Positions 1 through 8,912 are shown, counted from the first letter of the stretch. The stretch is DNA of 64,000 nucleotides from Chryseobacterium sp. SSA4.19 (GCF_022601875.1 NZ_JAKVIP010000022.1:1-64000), one strand, 5' to 3'. Program-made: numbers and translations. Notes: generated by a model from the sequence alone, not told the origin.

Positions 1-86
1 TTTTCTTCTTCAAATTTTATAATCTCGAAGTATTCGATTAATAATTCAGGTAAAAATAATTTCAGAATTTCAGTATCCTTTAACAT
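1..86 (-). CDS. ISAon1-type transposase, N-terminal fragment cut by the window edge
   Basis: Reading the minus strand from the ATG at 84-86 gives an open frame of 28 codons that leaves the window at base 1. It begins MLKDTEILKLFLPELL and continues with IEYFEIIKFEEE. This acidic, leucine-rich start matches my recollection of the N-terminal helical region of ISAon1-family transposases of Bacteroidota, where a short N-terminal frame is followed by a DDE domain. Only this edge is visible, so integrity, terminal repeats and target duplication cannot be judged. Family recognition is from memory of the motif. Confidence 0.6.
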   Translation of the reverse strand, partial: MLKDTEILKLFLPELLIEYFEIIKFEEE

Positions 87-769
87 TAAACAAAGTTACC
101 ATTCTTATTTGATCCCCAAATTTTGTAACTGATCCAAACTAAATCCAAAACCATATTCATCCAAAAACTCCGAAATCCAATCCAACCTCCAAAACCTAAA
201 TAATAAGCATACAGACCTTTTTGGATATAACTATTGTTCTCGCCTCTTTATTATCTTTACTGAAAAACTATCTTCTTCATCCTTGATGATGCTTCTGTAA
301 CTGTTAATTCAGTACATTAAAAATATCATTAACACTATTCCGCTATAATATCCAATCACCGCTATTTATTGTTGCTTATATCAGTTCATTATAATTAGCA
401 TTAGTATAACTATTAGTGCACTATCATTTGAACCTGACAGGTTTTTAAAATCTGTTAATTATTAGTAGAACTAAGAAAAACATAAGCCCTGTACTTCGGC
501 TATAGAAATACTGCTGACTAACTCCAAATGAACCCTGTACATCTTTAATCCCCGATAGAAACGGTTACTCCGCAGCTGGTAGATAAAAAGCAAAGGACAT
601 CAAACTGCAACACCCGGGCGATAGGACTAATAGTCCATAGCGGAAGCAGGCTAATGGAAATATACTAAGCTGATAAAAAATAAACACATATCCAGAAACA
701 TTGTCTTCGTATGATAATTCAAATGTTCTATATAATAGCTTAAACAGATACCTTTGAAATTGATATAAT
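87..769. other. Gene-poor stretch between transposase edge and M3 peptidase
   Basis: About 680 bases without a convincing gene. The only long frame (565-780, minus, 71 codons) runs through a dispersed repeat (546-654) and has no recognisable family. A small hairpin, aacctgacaggtttttt-like, lies near 430-447. The part from 90 to 420 is very AT-rich and could include the outer end of the insertion sequence, but no inverted repeat was identified. Confidence 0.6.
546..654 (-). repeat. Dispersed repeat, copy 1
   Basis: Read on the minus strand, this segment starts TTAGCCTGCTTCCGCTAT and ends GTAACCGTTTCTATCGGGG followed by TTAA. A second copy at 20411-20500 (plus strand) has matching ends (GCTGTTTCCCGCTAT and GTAACCGTTGCTATCGGGG, then CTAA) and a divergent middle. 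Conserved ends with a variable centre in two unrelated intergenic places point to a dispersed element rather than a gene. I recall similar sequences in other flavobacterial genomes but cannot search here. Confidence 0.6.
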
Positions 770-796
770 AAAAAAAGCATTCAAAAATGAATGCTC
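770..796 (-). terminator. Rho-independent terminator of the M3 peptidase gene
   Basis: An 8-bp perfect stem (776-783 with 788-795, AGCATTCA/TGAATGCT) with a 4-base loop is followed on the minus strand by seven T. It lies six bases beyond the stop of the peptidase gene. Confidence 0.85.
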
Positions 797-801
797 TAAA
801 G

Positions 802-2943
802 TTATTTAATAAATCCTCTGTTCCTTAACAGCGGTTTAATATCAGGATCATGGCCTGTAAAATCCCTGAATGCCTGATTAAGGTCAACAGAGTTTCCTAC
901 CGACAAAATATATTTTCTGAAACGGTCACCGTTTCCTCTGGTAAGTCCTCCATTTTTGCTGATCCATTCCCAGGCATCATTGTCAAGAGTTTCAGACCAT
1001 AAATACGCATAATATCCTGCAGAATAACCTCCACCCCAGATATGGGCAAAATAAGGTGTATGATATCTTGGAGGAACAGTTGCCAAAGTAAATCCATGTT
1101 TTGTCAGCGATTGCTTTTCAAAATCGAGTACCGGAATTAACTGATTTTCTTGGGTTACAGTATGCCAATCCATATCCAGCTCAGCTGCAGAAACAAGTTC
1201 TGTGGTCATATAGCCCTGATTAAACGTGGCTGCTTTTTTAATTTTGTCAACCAAAGCCTGAGGAATAGGTTGCTTTGTTTCATAGTGAATAGCATAATTT
1301 TTTAAAACAACAGGATCTAATGCCCAGTGCTCATTGATCTGTGAAGGGAACTCTACAAAATCCCTTGGTACATTGGTTCCTGAAAGCGACGGGTATTTCT
1401 GACTGGCAAACATCCCATGGATGGAGTGGCCAAACTCATGAAAAATAGTGGAAACATCATCATAACTGATAAGCGAAGGTTTTCCTGGGGCTGGTTTCTG
1501 GTAATTGTAGCAGTTTACGATAACCGGTTTTGTTCCTAGCATGTAAGACTGTTCTACAAAATTGCTCATCCAGGCACCTCCATTCTTAGCATCCCGGGTA
1601 TAGAAATCCAGGTAATAAATCGCAATTGATTTTCCGTCATGATCAAAAACTTCATAGGTCACCACATCAGGATGATAAACAGGAAGATCAGTTCTTTTTT
1701 TAAATGTTAACCCATAAAATTTTTCAGCGGCGAAGAAAACACCTTTTTCCAAAACAGTCGTAATCTCAAAATAAGGTTTGATCTGGTTTTCATCGAGATC
1801 AAATTTTGCTTTTCTTACCTGCTCTGCATAAAAATTCCAGTCCCAGGGTTCTACTTTAAAGTTTCCTTTCTGTTGATCGATGAGATCCTGTATATCTTTT
1901 GCTTCCCGTTTTGCCGTTTCTACTGCTGGTGTTGCGATCTGGTTCATCAAGTAGGTCGCAGCCTCCGGAGTTTTTGCCATCTGATCCTGCAGTTTCCATT
2001 CTGCAAAGCTTTTTTTACCTAAAACCTGTGCTTTTCTAAGCCTTAAAGCAGCTAATTTTTCAATTGTTGCTCTTGTATCATTCGCATCGCCTTTCTCGGC
2101 TCTGAGCCAGGAAGCCTTAAATAATTTTTCCCTTGTGGCTCTGTTTTTAAGATTTTGCAATAAAGGTTGCTGGGTGGTATTTTGTAAGGCTAACAAATAT
2201 TGTCCGTTTTTTCCCGCATTTTTTGCGTCACTGGCCGCAGCAGCGATTTCATCAGCGGAAAGTCCGTCCAATTCTTTGGCATCTGTAAAGAATACGCCGC
2301 CCTGTTTTCTTGCCTCCAATAATTTATTAGAATATTGGGTGGAAAGCGAAGCCAATTCCTGATTGATTTGTTTCAGCTTTTCCTTATCTACTGAAGAAAG
2401 ATTGGCTCCCGCAATTTCAAAGTTCTGCTTATAATATTGAAGCAGTCTTTTACTTTCAGAATCCAGACCGTTATCGGTAATGGATTTTATCCTTTTATAG
2501 AGGTTATCATTCAGATACATTTTATCAGAATGAGCTGCAAAAACCGGAGCATACTCTTCATCCAATGCTTGCAGAGTTGGGTTTGTATTGGCACTGGTAA
2601 GGTTAGAAAATACAATCACGGCTCTTTTTAATACTTCGCCGCTTTTTTCCAGCGCTATAATCGTGTTTTCAAAGGTTGGAGCTTCCTTATTATTGGCAAT
2701 CTTTAAAATTTCGGCATCATGTTGCTTTAATCCGAAATCAAATGCAGGTTTAAAATGCTCATTTTTAATCTTGTCGAATTCAGGGGCTTCATATTGAAGG
2801 CTGCTTTTTTTCAAAAACGGATTGGTGGACAGTGAAGCGTCCGGTGATGGAACTTCCTGTTGTGCGTCAGTGCTTTTCATTGTGGTACAGGATTGATTAA
2901 ATGCTAATGCAGAAATTAATAATACTGATGAAATCTTCTTCAT
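802..2943 (-). CDS. dcp: M3-family peptidyl-dipeptidase (Dcp-like) lipoprotein
   Basis: A 713-aa zinc metallopeptidase of the M3 (thimet/Dcp) family, which removes dipeptides from the C-termini of oligopeptides. The zinc motif HEFGH sits near residues 502-506, within FHEFGHSIHG, and the third-ligand glutamate is expected in the FVEFPSQINEHW stretch about 25 residues later. The N-terminus has a lipoprotein signal with Cys19 (FNQSC), so the enzyme is probably anchored in the periplasm or on the outer membrane rather than cytosolic as in E. coli Dcp. Length is normal for the family. It is monocistronic, with its own terminator. The reaction comes from the family; the location is inferred from the signal. 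Confidence 0.92.
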   Translation of the reverse strand: MKKISSVLLISALAFNQSCTTMKSTDAQQEVPSPDASLSTNPFLKKSSLQYEAPEFDKIKNEHFKPAFDFGLKQHDAEILKIANNKEAPTFENTIIALEKSGEVLKRAVIVFSNLTSANTNPTLQALDEEYAPVFAAHSDKMYLNDNLYKRIKSITDNGLDSESKRLLQYYKQNFEIAGANLSSVDKEKLKQINQELASLSTQYSNKLLEARKQGGVFFTDAKELDGLSADEIAAAASDAKNAGKNGQYLLALQNTTQQPLLQNLKNRATREKLFKASWLRAEKGDANDTRATIEKLAALRLRKAQVLGKKSFAEWKLQDQMAKTPEAATYLMNQIATPAVETAKREAKDIQDLIDQQKGNFKVEPWDWNFYAEQVRKAKFDLDENQIKPYFEITTVLEKGVFFAAEKFYGLTFKKRTDLPVYHPDVVTYEVFDHDGKSIAIYYLDFYTRDAKNGGAWMSNFVEQSYMLGTKPVIVNCYNYQKPAPGKPSLISYDDVSTIFHEFGHSIHGMFASQKYPSLSGTNVPRDFVEFPSQINEHWALDPVVLKNYAIHYETKQPIPQALVDKIKKAATFNQGYMTTELVSAAELDMDWHTVTQENQLIPVLDFEKQSLTKHGFTLATVPPRYHTPYFAHIWGGGYSAGYYAYLWSETLDNDAWEWISKNGGLTRGNGDRFRKYILSVGNSVDLNQAFRDFTGHDPDIKPLLRNRGFIK

Positions 2944-3088
2944 AAATTATTTACTGTTAAAGATATAAAGATATTAAAACTTAAGCTATAATTCGCCGGC
3001 TGTATCAACTTTGTGTATGGAAATCAATAAGACTCTTCTGAAAATCAGAGAAACTTCATTCTATCACATTGAAAAATCAAAGGAGTGC

Positions 3089-3454
3089 TTAAATATGTTC
3101 CGGGCGTTGAATTTCAGAAGCTGCTTTTCTGGAGACCATGACGGCTACCATTTCAAAGGCGCCTAAGATAACATGAGGGAGATATACCCTGTCATTAAAT
3201 CCGAATAACCATGGAGATGACAATAAAAGCATACCCGCAACAAAGTCGATAATCAAATGGATCTTGTATGGCAACATACGGGCTAAACTGTATTCGTAAT
3301 TGGTAAAAAGACTGTAAACCAAGGTTGAAATCCCTAGAATAACGGGAACCATAGTGGCGGCACTGTCATCAGCAAATCCCAAAAGCCATGGAGCGGCAAT
3401 TAACAATAGTCCTACAACATAATCTAATACAGCGTGAATTTTTGATGGAATCAT
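3089..3454 (-). CDS. SPW-repeat membrane protein
   Basis: A 121-aa integral membrane protein made of two similar halves (about residues 4-60 and 62-115). Each half carries a histidine-containing start (KIHAVLDYVVG and KIHLIIDFVAG) and the signature APWLLGF or SPWLFGF. This is the SPW repeat, a small membrane module of unknown function often annotated as stress-associated. Four membrane segments are predicted by eye. It stands alone, with AT-rich intergenic DNA on both sides. Family assignment is firm, function unknown. Confidence 0.85.
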   Translation of the reverse strand: MIPSKIHAVLDYVVGLLLIAAPWLLGFADDSAATMVPVILGISTLVYSLFTNYEYSLARMLPYKIHLIIDFVAGMLLLSSPWLFGFNDRVYLPHVILGAFEMVAVMVSRKAASEIQRPEHI

Positions 3455-3698
3455 AATAGTAATTTTTATGGTGTGTATAATGTATTTTATTCAATATCTG
3501 TACCGTAAGAAATAAATTTATGGTATAAGTTATTGATTTTTAGATGATTTTAATCTCTGTTCAATAGAGAAAAAGATGTGGAATAAACCTTATTATGATT
3601 GTAGTTATATAATTATAAAAAGAGATGTAATATTTTTTATACATTAGTTGTTATCAAAGTAAGTAAAGTAATAATAACCTATAATACAATAAGTAAAT

Positions 3699-4517
3699 AT
3701 GAAATCAGCACCACTTTTTATTTTTTCATTATGTATAGTATTGGCATCCTGTGAAAATAAGCATGACAGAAAAGGTAATGAGAACGGAAAAGACTGGGTA
3801 GAAAAAGTCGTTACGAAAGACCATGGACCCACAAAAGAGAAACAGGTAACAGGAAATTTTGATGAAATAGAAGTTTCTCAGGCTATTGATGCTGAAATTA
3901 TAAAATCTGATATTGAGAAAGTGGTACTCTATGCTCCTGAAAATATTATGGATGAAATTTTGGTGGATATTAACGGAGGAAAGCTCCATATCCATTATAA
4001 AACCGGAATCCGTGTGATGAACAGTCACAATGTTTCAGCAAAGATTTATGTAAAAGATTTCAATAAAATTAATGCAAATTCTGCAGCGAAAATCACCGTT
4101 AAAGATAAATTTGTCCAGGAAAAGACGGATATTGAAGTTTCAAGTTCAGGCTCTGTTTCCGGTGATCTGGAAGCCAATGACTTTGATATTTCAACGGACA
4201 GCAGCAGCAGTTTCAGTGGAAAGATCTGGGCGGTTGACCTTGATGTCGAGGCCTCTTCCGGAGCCAGCATTGACATTTCCGGAAAAGCTAAAAATGCAGA
4301 AATTTCCTCTTCTTCAGGCAGCAGCATTTCTGCCAGGGATGTGATCGTGCAGAATTTAAAAGCAGAAGCTTCAAGCGGTGCAAGCGTTGACATCAGCGCT
4401 TCGTCATCCGTTAAGGCAGAAGCCTCATCAGGAGGAAGTATAAATGTCTATAAAAAAGGGAATATAACTTCGGTAACTAAAGAAGAAAGCAGTGGAGGCA
4501 GCGTGAATATCCAATAG
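3699..4517 (+). CDS. GIN-domain (DUF2807) lipoprotein
   Basis: A 272-aa exported protein with a lipoprotein signal ending at Cys18 (LASC). After a charged segment, residues from about 50 to the end form the head GIN domain (DUF2807), a beta-helix-like fold. The region 140-270 is very rich in Ser, Gly and Ala, with repeats such as ASSGASVDIS and EASSGGSINV that fit stacked beta-helix rungs. Function of the family is unknown; it is common in Bacteroidota near regulators or transporters. Its stop codon is one base from the stop of the convergent antiporter gene, and no hairpin separates them, so the two transcripts probably overlap. Confidence 0.85.
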   Translation: MKSAPLFIFSLCIVLASCENKHDRKGNENGKDWVEKVVTKDHGPTKEKQVTGNFDEIEVSQAIDAEIIKSDIEKVVLYAPENIMDEILVDINGGKLHIHYKTGIRVMNSHNVSAKIYVKDFNKINANSAAKITVKDKFVQEKTDIEVSSSGSVSGDLEANDFDISTDSSSSFSGKIWAVDLDVEASSGASIDISGKAKNAEISSSSGSSISARDVIVQNLKAEASSGASVDISASSSVKAEASSGGSINVYKKGNITSVTKEESSGGSVNIQ

Positions 4518-4518
4518 G

Positions 4519-6390
4519 TTATTTTTCATCTTCTTCGTCATTTGAAGAGTCTTCCCACTGTTTATTATCAAAGTTAAGATTGTCATAAGCCAGTAAGTCC
4601 TCCTCCCTCTGGAGGAGTTCTTTCGTGGTAAAAAGATGGATGTCATCGTCATCGTCGGATTTGGCAAGTTTTCTGATTGATCCTTTATCTATAGCCATAA
4701 ACCTTTGTCCAAGCCGTCTTGCAGAATATTTACGCATTCCGGTTTCATGAAGGACATCCACAGCCATATCTACAGCTGTACCTAATGTTTCACGGTAAAT
4801 ATTATCGATGCCGTTGTTTAAATATTCATAGGCATCAATCCTGTTTTTAGCCCGGACAAAGATCTTTACATCCGGATAATGTTCCCGGACTATATCCGCA
4901 ACGAACTTATTGGAATCAGGATCATCCAGACAAAGGACTAATATTTCAGCATCTTCAATTCCGGCAGCACGTAAGGTTGGTATTTTTTTAGCATCTCCAT
5001 AATAGACCTTAAAGCCGTAGCTTCTCAATAATTTTACACGATCAGAATCCCGGTCAAGAACGGTTGCCGAAATCTTATTGGCTTTCAGGAGCCTGCCGAC
5101 CGTACTTCCGAAATGCCCGAAACCAACAATGATGATCTTTTTTTGGCGGATTTGGCCGTCAAGAATATTGAAGTCATTTTCCGGATCAGGTATTTCTTTG
5201 ATAAACTTCGGATTGATCAGCTTATCATTGATAATTAAAAGGAAAGGAGTAATGCACATGGTAATTGCGGTTACCGCCATCATCTGTGCATTAAGTTCAT
5301 CACTTAAAAGATGGAGGCTTGAAGTATAATTAATCAGCACAAATGCAAACTCTCCCACCTGCGAAAGGGCAAATGCATAAAACAGGCTCTGTGGCGTATC
5401 CATCTTAAAGAATTTTCCGATGATATACAAGACGAAGAACTTTATTCCTAAAACAGCAAAAACCGTAGTGAAAATAAATACGGGATCTTCCTGAATAATA
5501 TTAAAGTTCATTGTTGATCCTACGCTTACGAAAAAAACAGCAAGCAGAAGACCTTTAAACGGATCAATATGGGCTTCCAGTTCATGCCGGAATTCACTAT
5601 TGGCCAGCATGACTCCTGCGAGGAAGGCTCCCAGTGCAGGAGACAATCCTATCGCAACCATTAATTCTGATACACCAATCACCAGGAATAAGGAAGAAGC
5701 CGTTAAAAGCTCTGTCATTCCGGATTTTGACACATACCTTAAAAACGGAACAAATACGTATCTACCCAGTAAAATCAGAATGGCAACGCCTAAGATAACG
5801 GTGGCAAACTGCATCCATTGCGGAAGATTCTGGATAAGTACCTGTATTTCATTATCACTATTCGTTACTTTATGATGGGCAATTAACGGAAGTATGGCAA
5901 GAATAGGGATTACAGCAATATCCTGAAAAAGAAGTGTGGAAAATGAAGCTTCTCCGGCTAACGTTTTCAGATTATTCTTTTCCTGTAAAGTCTGCAGTAC
6001 AATGGCTGTGGAAGAAAGGGCAAAGCACATGGCAACAGCGACTGCTTTATCAACTTGCCAGCCGGCCCACAAGAAAACAATGAAAAGTAAGGAAATCGTG
6101 AGGAGCATCTGGGTCATTCCCAGCCCAATGATCTTTTTCCGCATTTCCCAGAATTTGCGGGGTTCAAGTTCTAGTCCCACCAAAAACAGCAGCATGATCA
6201 CACCGAATTCACTGGCATGCATAATATCATTGACATCTTTTCCTGTCAGACGCAGAACGTACGGTCCGATAATAATTCCGCCCGCAATATATCCGATTAC
6301 AGAGCTTAACCCGAATTTCCTGGCCAGCGGTACCATAATAATGGCAACGCCCAGAAAAAGGAGGGTGTTCATTGCTAAGCTGGTTTCCAT
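4519..6390 (-). CDS. Kef-type K+/H+ antiporter (CPA2 family) with RCK domain
   Basis: A 623-aa cation:proton antiporter. About twelve hydrophobic segments fill residues 1-390 (Na+/H+ exchanger fold). A cytosolic TrkA-N/RCK domain follows from about residue 415, opened by the nucleotide-binding loop IIIVGFGHFGSTVG. The C-terminus is strongly acidic (SDDDDDIHLF and a DEEDEK end). This layout is that of KefB/KefC and YbaL, which exchange K+ for H+ during electrophile or pH stress. The gene downstream of the promoter side, 3 bases upstream, encodes a KefF/KefG-like flavodoxin-fold protein, which supports the Kef assignment. Substrate and glutathione gating are inferred, not visible. Confidence 0.9.
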   Translation of the reverse strand: METSLAMNTLLFLGVAIIMVPLARKFGLSSVIGYIAGGIIIGPYVLRLTGKDVNDIMHASEFGVIMLLFLVGLELEPRKFWEMRKKIIGLGMTQMLLTISLLFIVFLWAGWQVDKAVAVAMCFALSSTAIVLQTLQEKNNLKTLAGEASFSTLLFQDIAVIPILAILPLIAHHKVTNSDNEIQVLIQNLPQWMQFATVILGVAILILLGRYVFVPFLRYVSKSGMTELLTASSLFLVIGVSELMVAIGLSPALGAFLAGVMLANSEFRHELEAHIDPFKGLLLAVFFVSVGSTMNFNIIQEDPVFIFTTVFAVLGIKFFVLYIIGKFFKMDTPQSLFYAFALSQVGEFAFVLINYTSSLHLLSDELNAQMMAVTAITMCITPFLLIINDKLINPKFIKEIPDPENDFNILDGQIRQKKIIIVGFGHFGSTVGRLLKANKISATVLDRDSDRVKLLRSYGFKVYYGDAKKIPTLRAAGIEDAEILVLCLDDPDSNKFVADIVREHYPDVKIFVRAKNRIDAYEYLNNGIDNIYRETLGTAVDMAVDVLHETGMRKYSARRLGQRFMAIDKGSIRKLAKSDDDDDIHLFTTKELLQREEDLLAYDNLNFDNKQWEDSSNDEEDEK

Positions 6391-6393
6391 ATT

Positions 6394-6915
6394 TTATTGA
6401 TTGAGAAGTTCTGTAAATTTCCTTTTATGCAGAATGATTTCTTTTTTCGATAGTTTATTGGCTTCGTAGACGATCTTGATATCTTTAATATCGGCTTTAA
6501 AGACATTCAGGGAAACAATCAGTCCGCTGATGAGTTCTTCTACAGTATAGCCATACGTACCTTCCTTACTGAAAGACCTTTCTTTGCCGCCAGTGGTGAC
6601 TAAAATGTAAATTTCTTTGCCTTCCAGCGGGTTCATATGTTCTTCTTTAAGCCAGTCACGGTCGAATACTTCATCGATCCAGAGTTTTAAAAGAGGTGGC
6701 ATCCCAAACCAGATCAATGGAAACTGGAAAATGAAACGGTCATAATTTTTTAATCTTTTTCTTTCCCTGAAAGCAGCAATATGAAAATCAGGATAATCTT
6801 CGTAGATATCCCGTAGTGTAAAATGTTGATGGCGGACATAGAAATTGATGAGCTCTGAATTCGAGTTTGAATGCTCTAAATAAGGATGCGCAAAAACGAC
6901 CAACGTCTTCTTCAT
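6394..6915 (-). CDS. NAD(P)H oxidoreductase, Kef ancillary protein-like
   Basis: A 173-aa flavodoxin-fold protein of the KefF/MdaB/NQO family. It opens with the strand-loop LVVFAHPYLEHSNSN that binds the flavin phosphate, and contains FQFPLIWFGMPPLLKLWIDE, the family segment around the active site, then the LVTTGG strand. In KefC systems such proteins bind the antiporter and activate it, and also reduce quinones. It ends 3 bases before the antiporter start, so the two are one transcript with the accessory gene first, as in kefFC. Start chosen at the only ATG before the conserved first strand. Confidence 0.88.
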   Translation of the reverse strand: MKKTLVVFAHPYLEHSNSNSELINFYVRHQHFTLRDIYEDYPDFHIAAFRERKRLKNYDRFIFQFPLIWFGMPPLLKLWIDEVFDRDWLKEEHMNPLEGKEIYILVTTGGKERSFSKEGTYGYTVEELISGLIVSLNVFKADIKDIKIVYEANKLSKKEIILHKRKFTELLNQ

Positions 6916-6995
6916 AAGGCTGTTTTAGTAAATATAATGAAAAGTTTTCTATTAAAACATAGATAAACTGTATTTGTCATTTTACTATTGATCAT

Positions 6996-7030
6996 AAAAA
7001 AACTGAAGCTACCATGAACTTCAGTTTTCT
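6996..7030 (-). terminator. Terminator after the LemA-TPM cluster
   Basis: A 10-bp stem AAAACTGAAG/CTTCAGTTTT (about 7000-7009 with 7019-7028) is followed on the minus strand by a run of T. It lies about 50 bases beyond the stop of the second TPM gene. Confidence 0.85.
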
Positions 7031-7077
7031 TATGATGTATCAGCACAGAATGCAGTGCCGATAAATGTATTAAAATT

Positions 7078-7887
7078 TTACCATCCGCCTGAAGCACCAC
7101 CTCCTCCGAAACTTCCACCACCGCCAAAGCCTCCGAAACCTCCTCCTCCTCCTGAGCTTCCACCGCCGAAGCCTCCGCCTCCAAAGCTGCCCGGGAAAGG
7201 AAAAAATCCGCCAGGATAATTTCTGCGCCCTCTTCTGGAGAGAATCACATCATCGTCATCATAATTACCGCCGCTTCCACCGCCTCTGTTCCTGAAAATA
7301 ATCACAATAATGATGAAAATAATAAAGGCGACAATTACAAAACTGCCTGCGCCTTTTTTACTCCCTGTCTTAGGATGGTTCAGGGGCTTAAATTTCCCCT
7401 GTACGGCTTCCATGATTGCTGAACTTCCACGATCGATTCCTTCGTACCATTGGCCTTTCTTAAAATGCGGAGTAACGATATAATCTAAAATCTGCCCTGC
7501 AACGGATGCTGTAAGATATTGTTCAACAGCTCTTCCCTGCTGGATAGACATGGTATGATCTTCAGTAGCAATTAAAAAAACAATGCCGTTGTCTACATCT
7601 TTTTTACCGATTCCCCATTTCTCACCGAACATGGTGGCCAGAAAATTCACATCTTCCCCTTTGGTAGATGGAATAATCACTACTTCAATTTCCGTGGAAG
7701 TAGAGTCTGCAAAAGCGATCAGCTTTTTATTAAGATTATCTTTTTCCTGCTGGCTTAGCAAATTGGCTTCATCATAAACCGGATAAAGCACGGCGGGCTT
7801 TTCAGGAACGGTATATTGTGCTGATACAAATGTGTATACGCAAAACAGTAAAAATGAAAAAACAATTTTAAGAGAAGGTAATTTCAT
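7078..7887 (-). CDS. TPM-domain membrane protein with glycine-rich tail (YgcG-like)
   Basis: A 269-aa protein with a signal peptide (cleavage after SAQ near residue 24), a TPM domain at about residues 35-155, one membrane segment near 181-198 and a C-terminal tail made almost only of Gly, Ser and Phe. This is the YgcG-type layout: an extracytoplasmic TPM domain facing the periplasm. TPM domains are reported to have phosphatase or chaperone-like roles, for instance in photosystem II repair; the role here is unknown. Its start overlaps the end of the preceding TPM gene by 20 bases, so the two are translationally coupled. The glycine tail gives an unusually GC-rich stretch. Confidence 0.88.
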   Translation of the reverse strand: MKLPSLKIVFSFLLFCVYTFVSAQYTVPEKPAVLYPVYDEANLLSQQEKDNLNKKLIAFADSTSTEIEVVIIPSTKGEDVNFLATMFGEKWGIGKKDVDNGIVFLIATEDHTMSIQQGRAVEQYLTASVAGQILDYIVTPHFKKGQWYEGIDRGSSAIMEAVQGKFKPLNHPKTGSKKGAGSFVIVAFIIFIIIVIIFRNRGGGSGGNYDDDDVILSRRGRRNYPGGFFPFPGSFGGGGFGGGSSGGGGGFGGFGGGGSFGGGGASGGW

Positions 7888-8299
7888 TAGAAAGCTCGTT
7901 GTGATTCTCTCCTTTTACAGGAAAATGTTTTTTTAATTCAAGGCCGGTTTCCAGAATTCCGCTTTTCAAAGCTTTGTAATAATTTCCTTTGGCGAACTCA
8001 GAAGTAATGTAATCATGAAGATGGTCCCAGTAGGACTGATGTACTTTTGCATGAATAGCAGTGTCACCAATGATAGTGAGGTACTTTTGTTCAAAATTCA
8101 CGTGAAACAAGACGGCATTTCTTTCCGCTGTTTTATCCATACACAGTTCTTCAAAAACTTTAAATGCGGTCTTAGCACTGTCAGTATCCGTATTTGAATC
8201 TATATGTACCCTGATCTCACCGGTAGAATGTTCTTCTGCCGACTGAATAGCTTCCACAAGGGAAGCTATTTGCTGACTGGTCAAGAAATTACTGCTCAT
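7868..8299 (-). CDS. TPM-domain protein, short soluble form
   Basis: A 143-aa protein beginning MSSNFLTSQQIASLVEAIQ, then the TPM-domain signature STGEIRVHIDS and DKTAERNAVLFHVNFEQKYLTIIGD. There is no signal peptide or membrane segment, so it is probably cytosolic, unlike the downstream TPM protein. The open frame continues upstream to 8479, but that part overlaps lemA in another frame and is not conserved TPM sequence. I chose the ATG at 8299, four bases after the lemA stop; an ATG at 8320 would overlap lemA slightly. Second gene of the lemA-TPM-TPM operon. Confidence 0.85.
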   Translation of the reverse strand: MSSNFLTSQQIASLVEAIQSAEEHSTGEIRVHIDSNTDTDSAKTAFKVFEELCMDKTAERNAVLFHVNFEQKYLTIIGDTAIHAKVHQSYWDHLHDYITSEFAKGNYYKALKSGILETGLELKKHFPVKGENHNELSNEITFS

Positions 8300-8303
8300 C
8301 TTA

Positions 8304-8912
8304 TTATTCTGAGAATACATCAGGGGCTTTCTGCGCTCCTGCATCTGCTTTGAAATAAGGCTTTTCTTTAAAATTTGTAAAATTCGCCAGAATATTATTC
8401 GGGAATGTTTTAATCGAGGTATTGTAATCCTGGGCAGCTTCGTTGTAATAGACGGTTTCTGTCCGGATGCTGTTCTCAATGGCTGTGTATTCTCTCTGGA
8501 AATTAATATACTGCTGATCTGCTTTCAGGTTAGGATAAGATTCCACGACTGCCATCAATCTGCTTAAAGCTCCTGATAATTCGCCTTGTGCAGCCTGGAA
8601 TTTAGCAAGATCCTGTTCGGTCATATTCGTAGGGTCTATGTTAATTGATGTCGCCTTTGAACGTGCTTCCACAACTTTAGTCAGGGTTTCCTGCTCAAAT
8701 TTTGAATACGATTTCACCGTTCTTTCCAGGTTCGGGATCAGGTTGGCTCTTTTTTGATAAACGGTTTCTACATTAGACCATTTGGTATTCACGTTCTGTT
8801 CTTTCGTTACAAAATTGTTGTAGCCGCTTTTTCCCCAGAAGAATAATACTGCAACAATAATCAGAAGAGCAATGCCGATGGTTCCGGCGCTCAGACAGCC
8901 TCTGTTTTTCAT
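8304..8912 (-). CDS. lemA: LemA family protein
   Basis: A 202-aa protein with one N-terminal membrane helix (GIALLIIVAVLFFWG, about residues 13-28) and a helical LemA domain. The family signature KRANLIPNLERTVKSY is near residues 53-68. LemA proteins have a short outside N-terminus and a cytosolic or periplasmic three-helix domain; function is unclear. LemA next to TPM proteins is a widely conserved pairing, seen here as a three-gene operon. A minus-strand TAtaTTTG box at 8943-8950 lies just upstream and probably drives the operon. Confidence 0.93.
   Translation of the reverse strand: MKNRGCLSAGTIGIALLIIVAVLFFWGKSGYNNFVTKEQNVNTKWSNVETVYQKRANLIPNLERTVKSYSKFEQETLTKVVEARSKATSINIDPTNMTEQDLAKFQAAQGELSGALSRLMAVVESYPNLKADQQYINFQREYTAIENSIRTETVYYNEAAQDYNTSIKTFPNNILANFTNFKEKPYFKADAGAQKAPDVFSE

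Noticed and set aside
430..447. aacctgacaggttttt hairpin as terminator
   Set aside because: Stem of only five pairs with no gene ending beside it.
565..780. 71-codon frame on the minus strand
   Set aside because: It runs through dispersed repeat copy 1, the second copy is not open in the same frame, and it has no recognisable family or start context.
4046..4393. 115-codon frame opposite the GIN-domain gene
   Set aside because: A shadow of the Ser/Gly/Ala-rich repeats of the real gene.
6912..7184. 90-codon frame overlapping the glycine-rich tail of the TPM protein
   Set aside because: Its Glu/Val/Ala-rich start is the frame-shifted reading of glycine codons; no family.
8300..8479. N-terminal extension of the short TPM frame
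   Set aside because: It overlaps lemA coding sequence in another frame and is not TPM-like; the ATG at 8299 just after the lemA stop is a better start.
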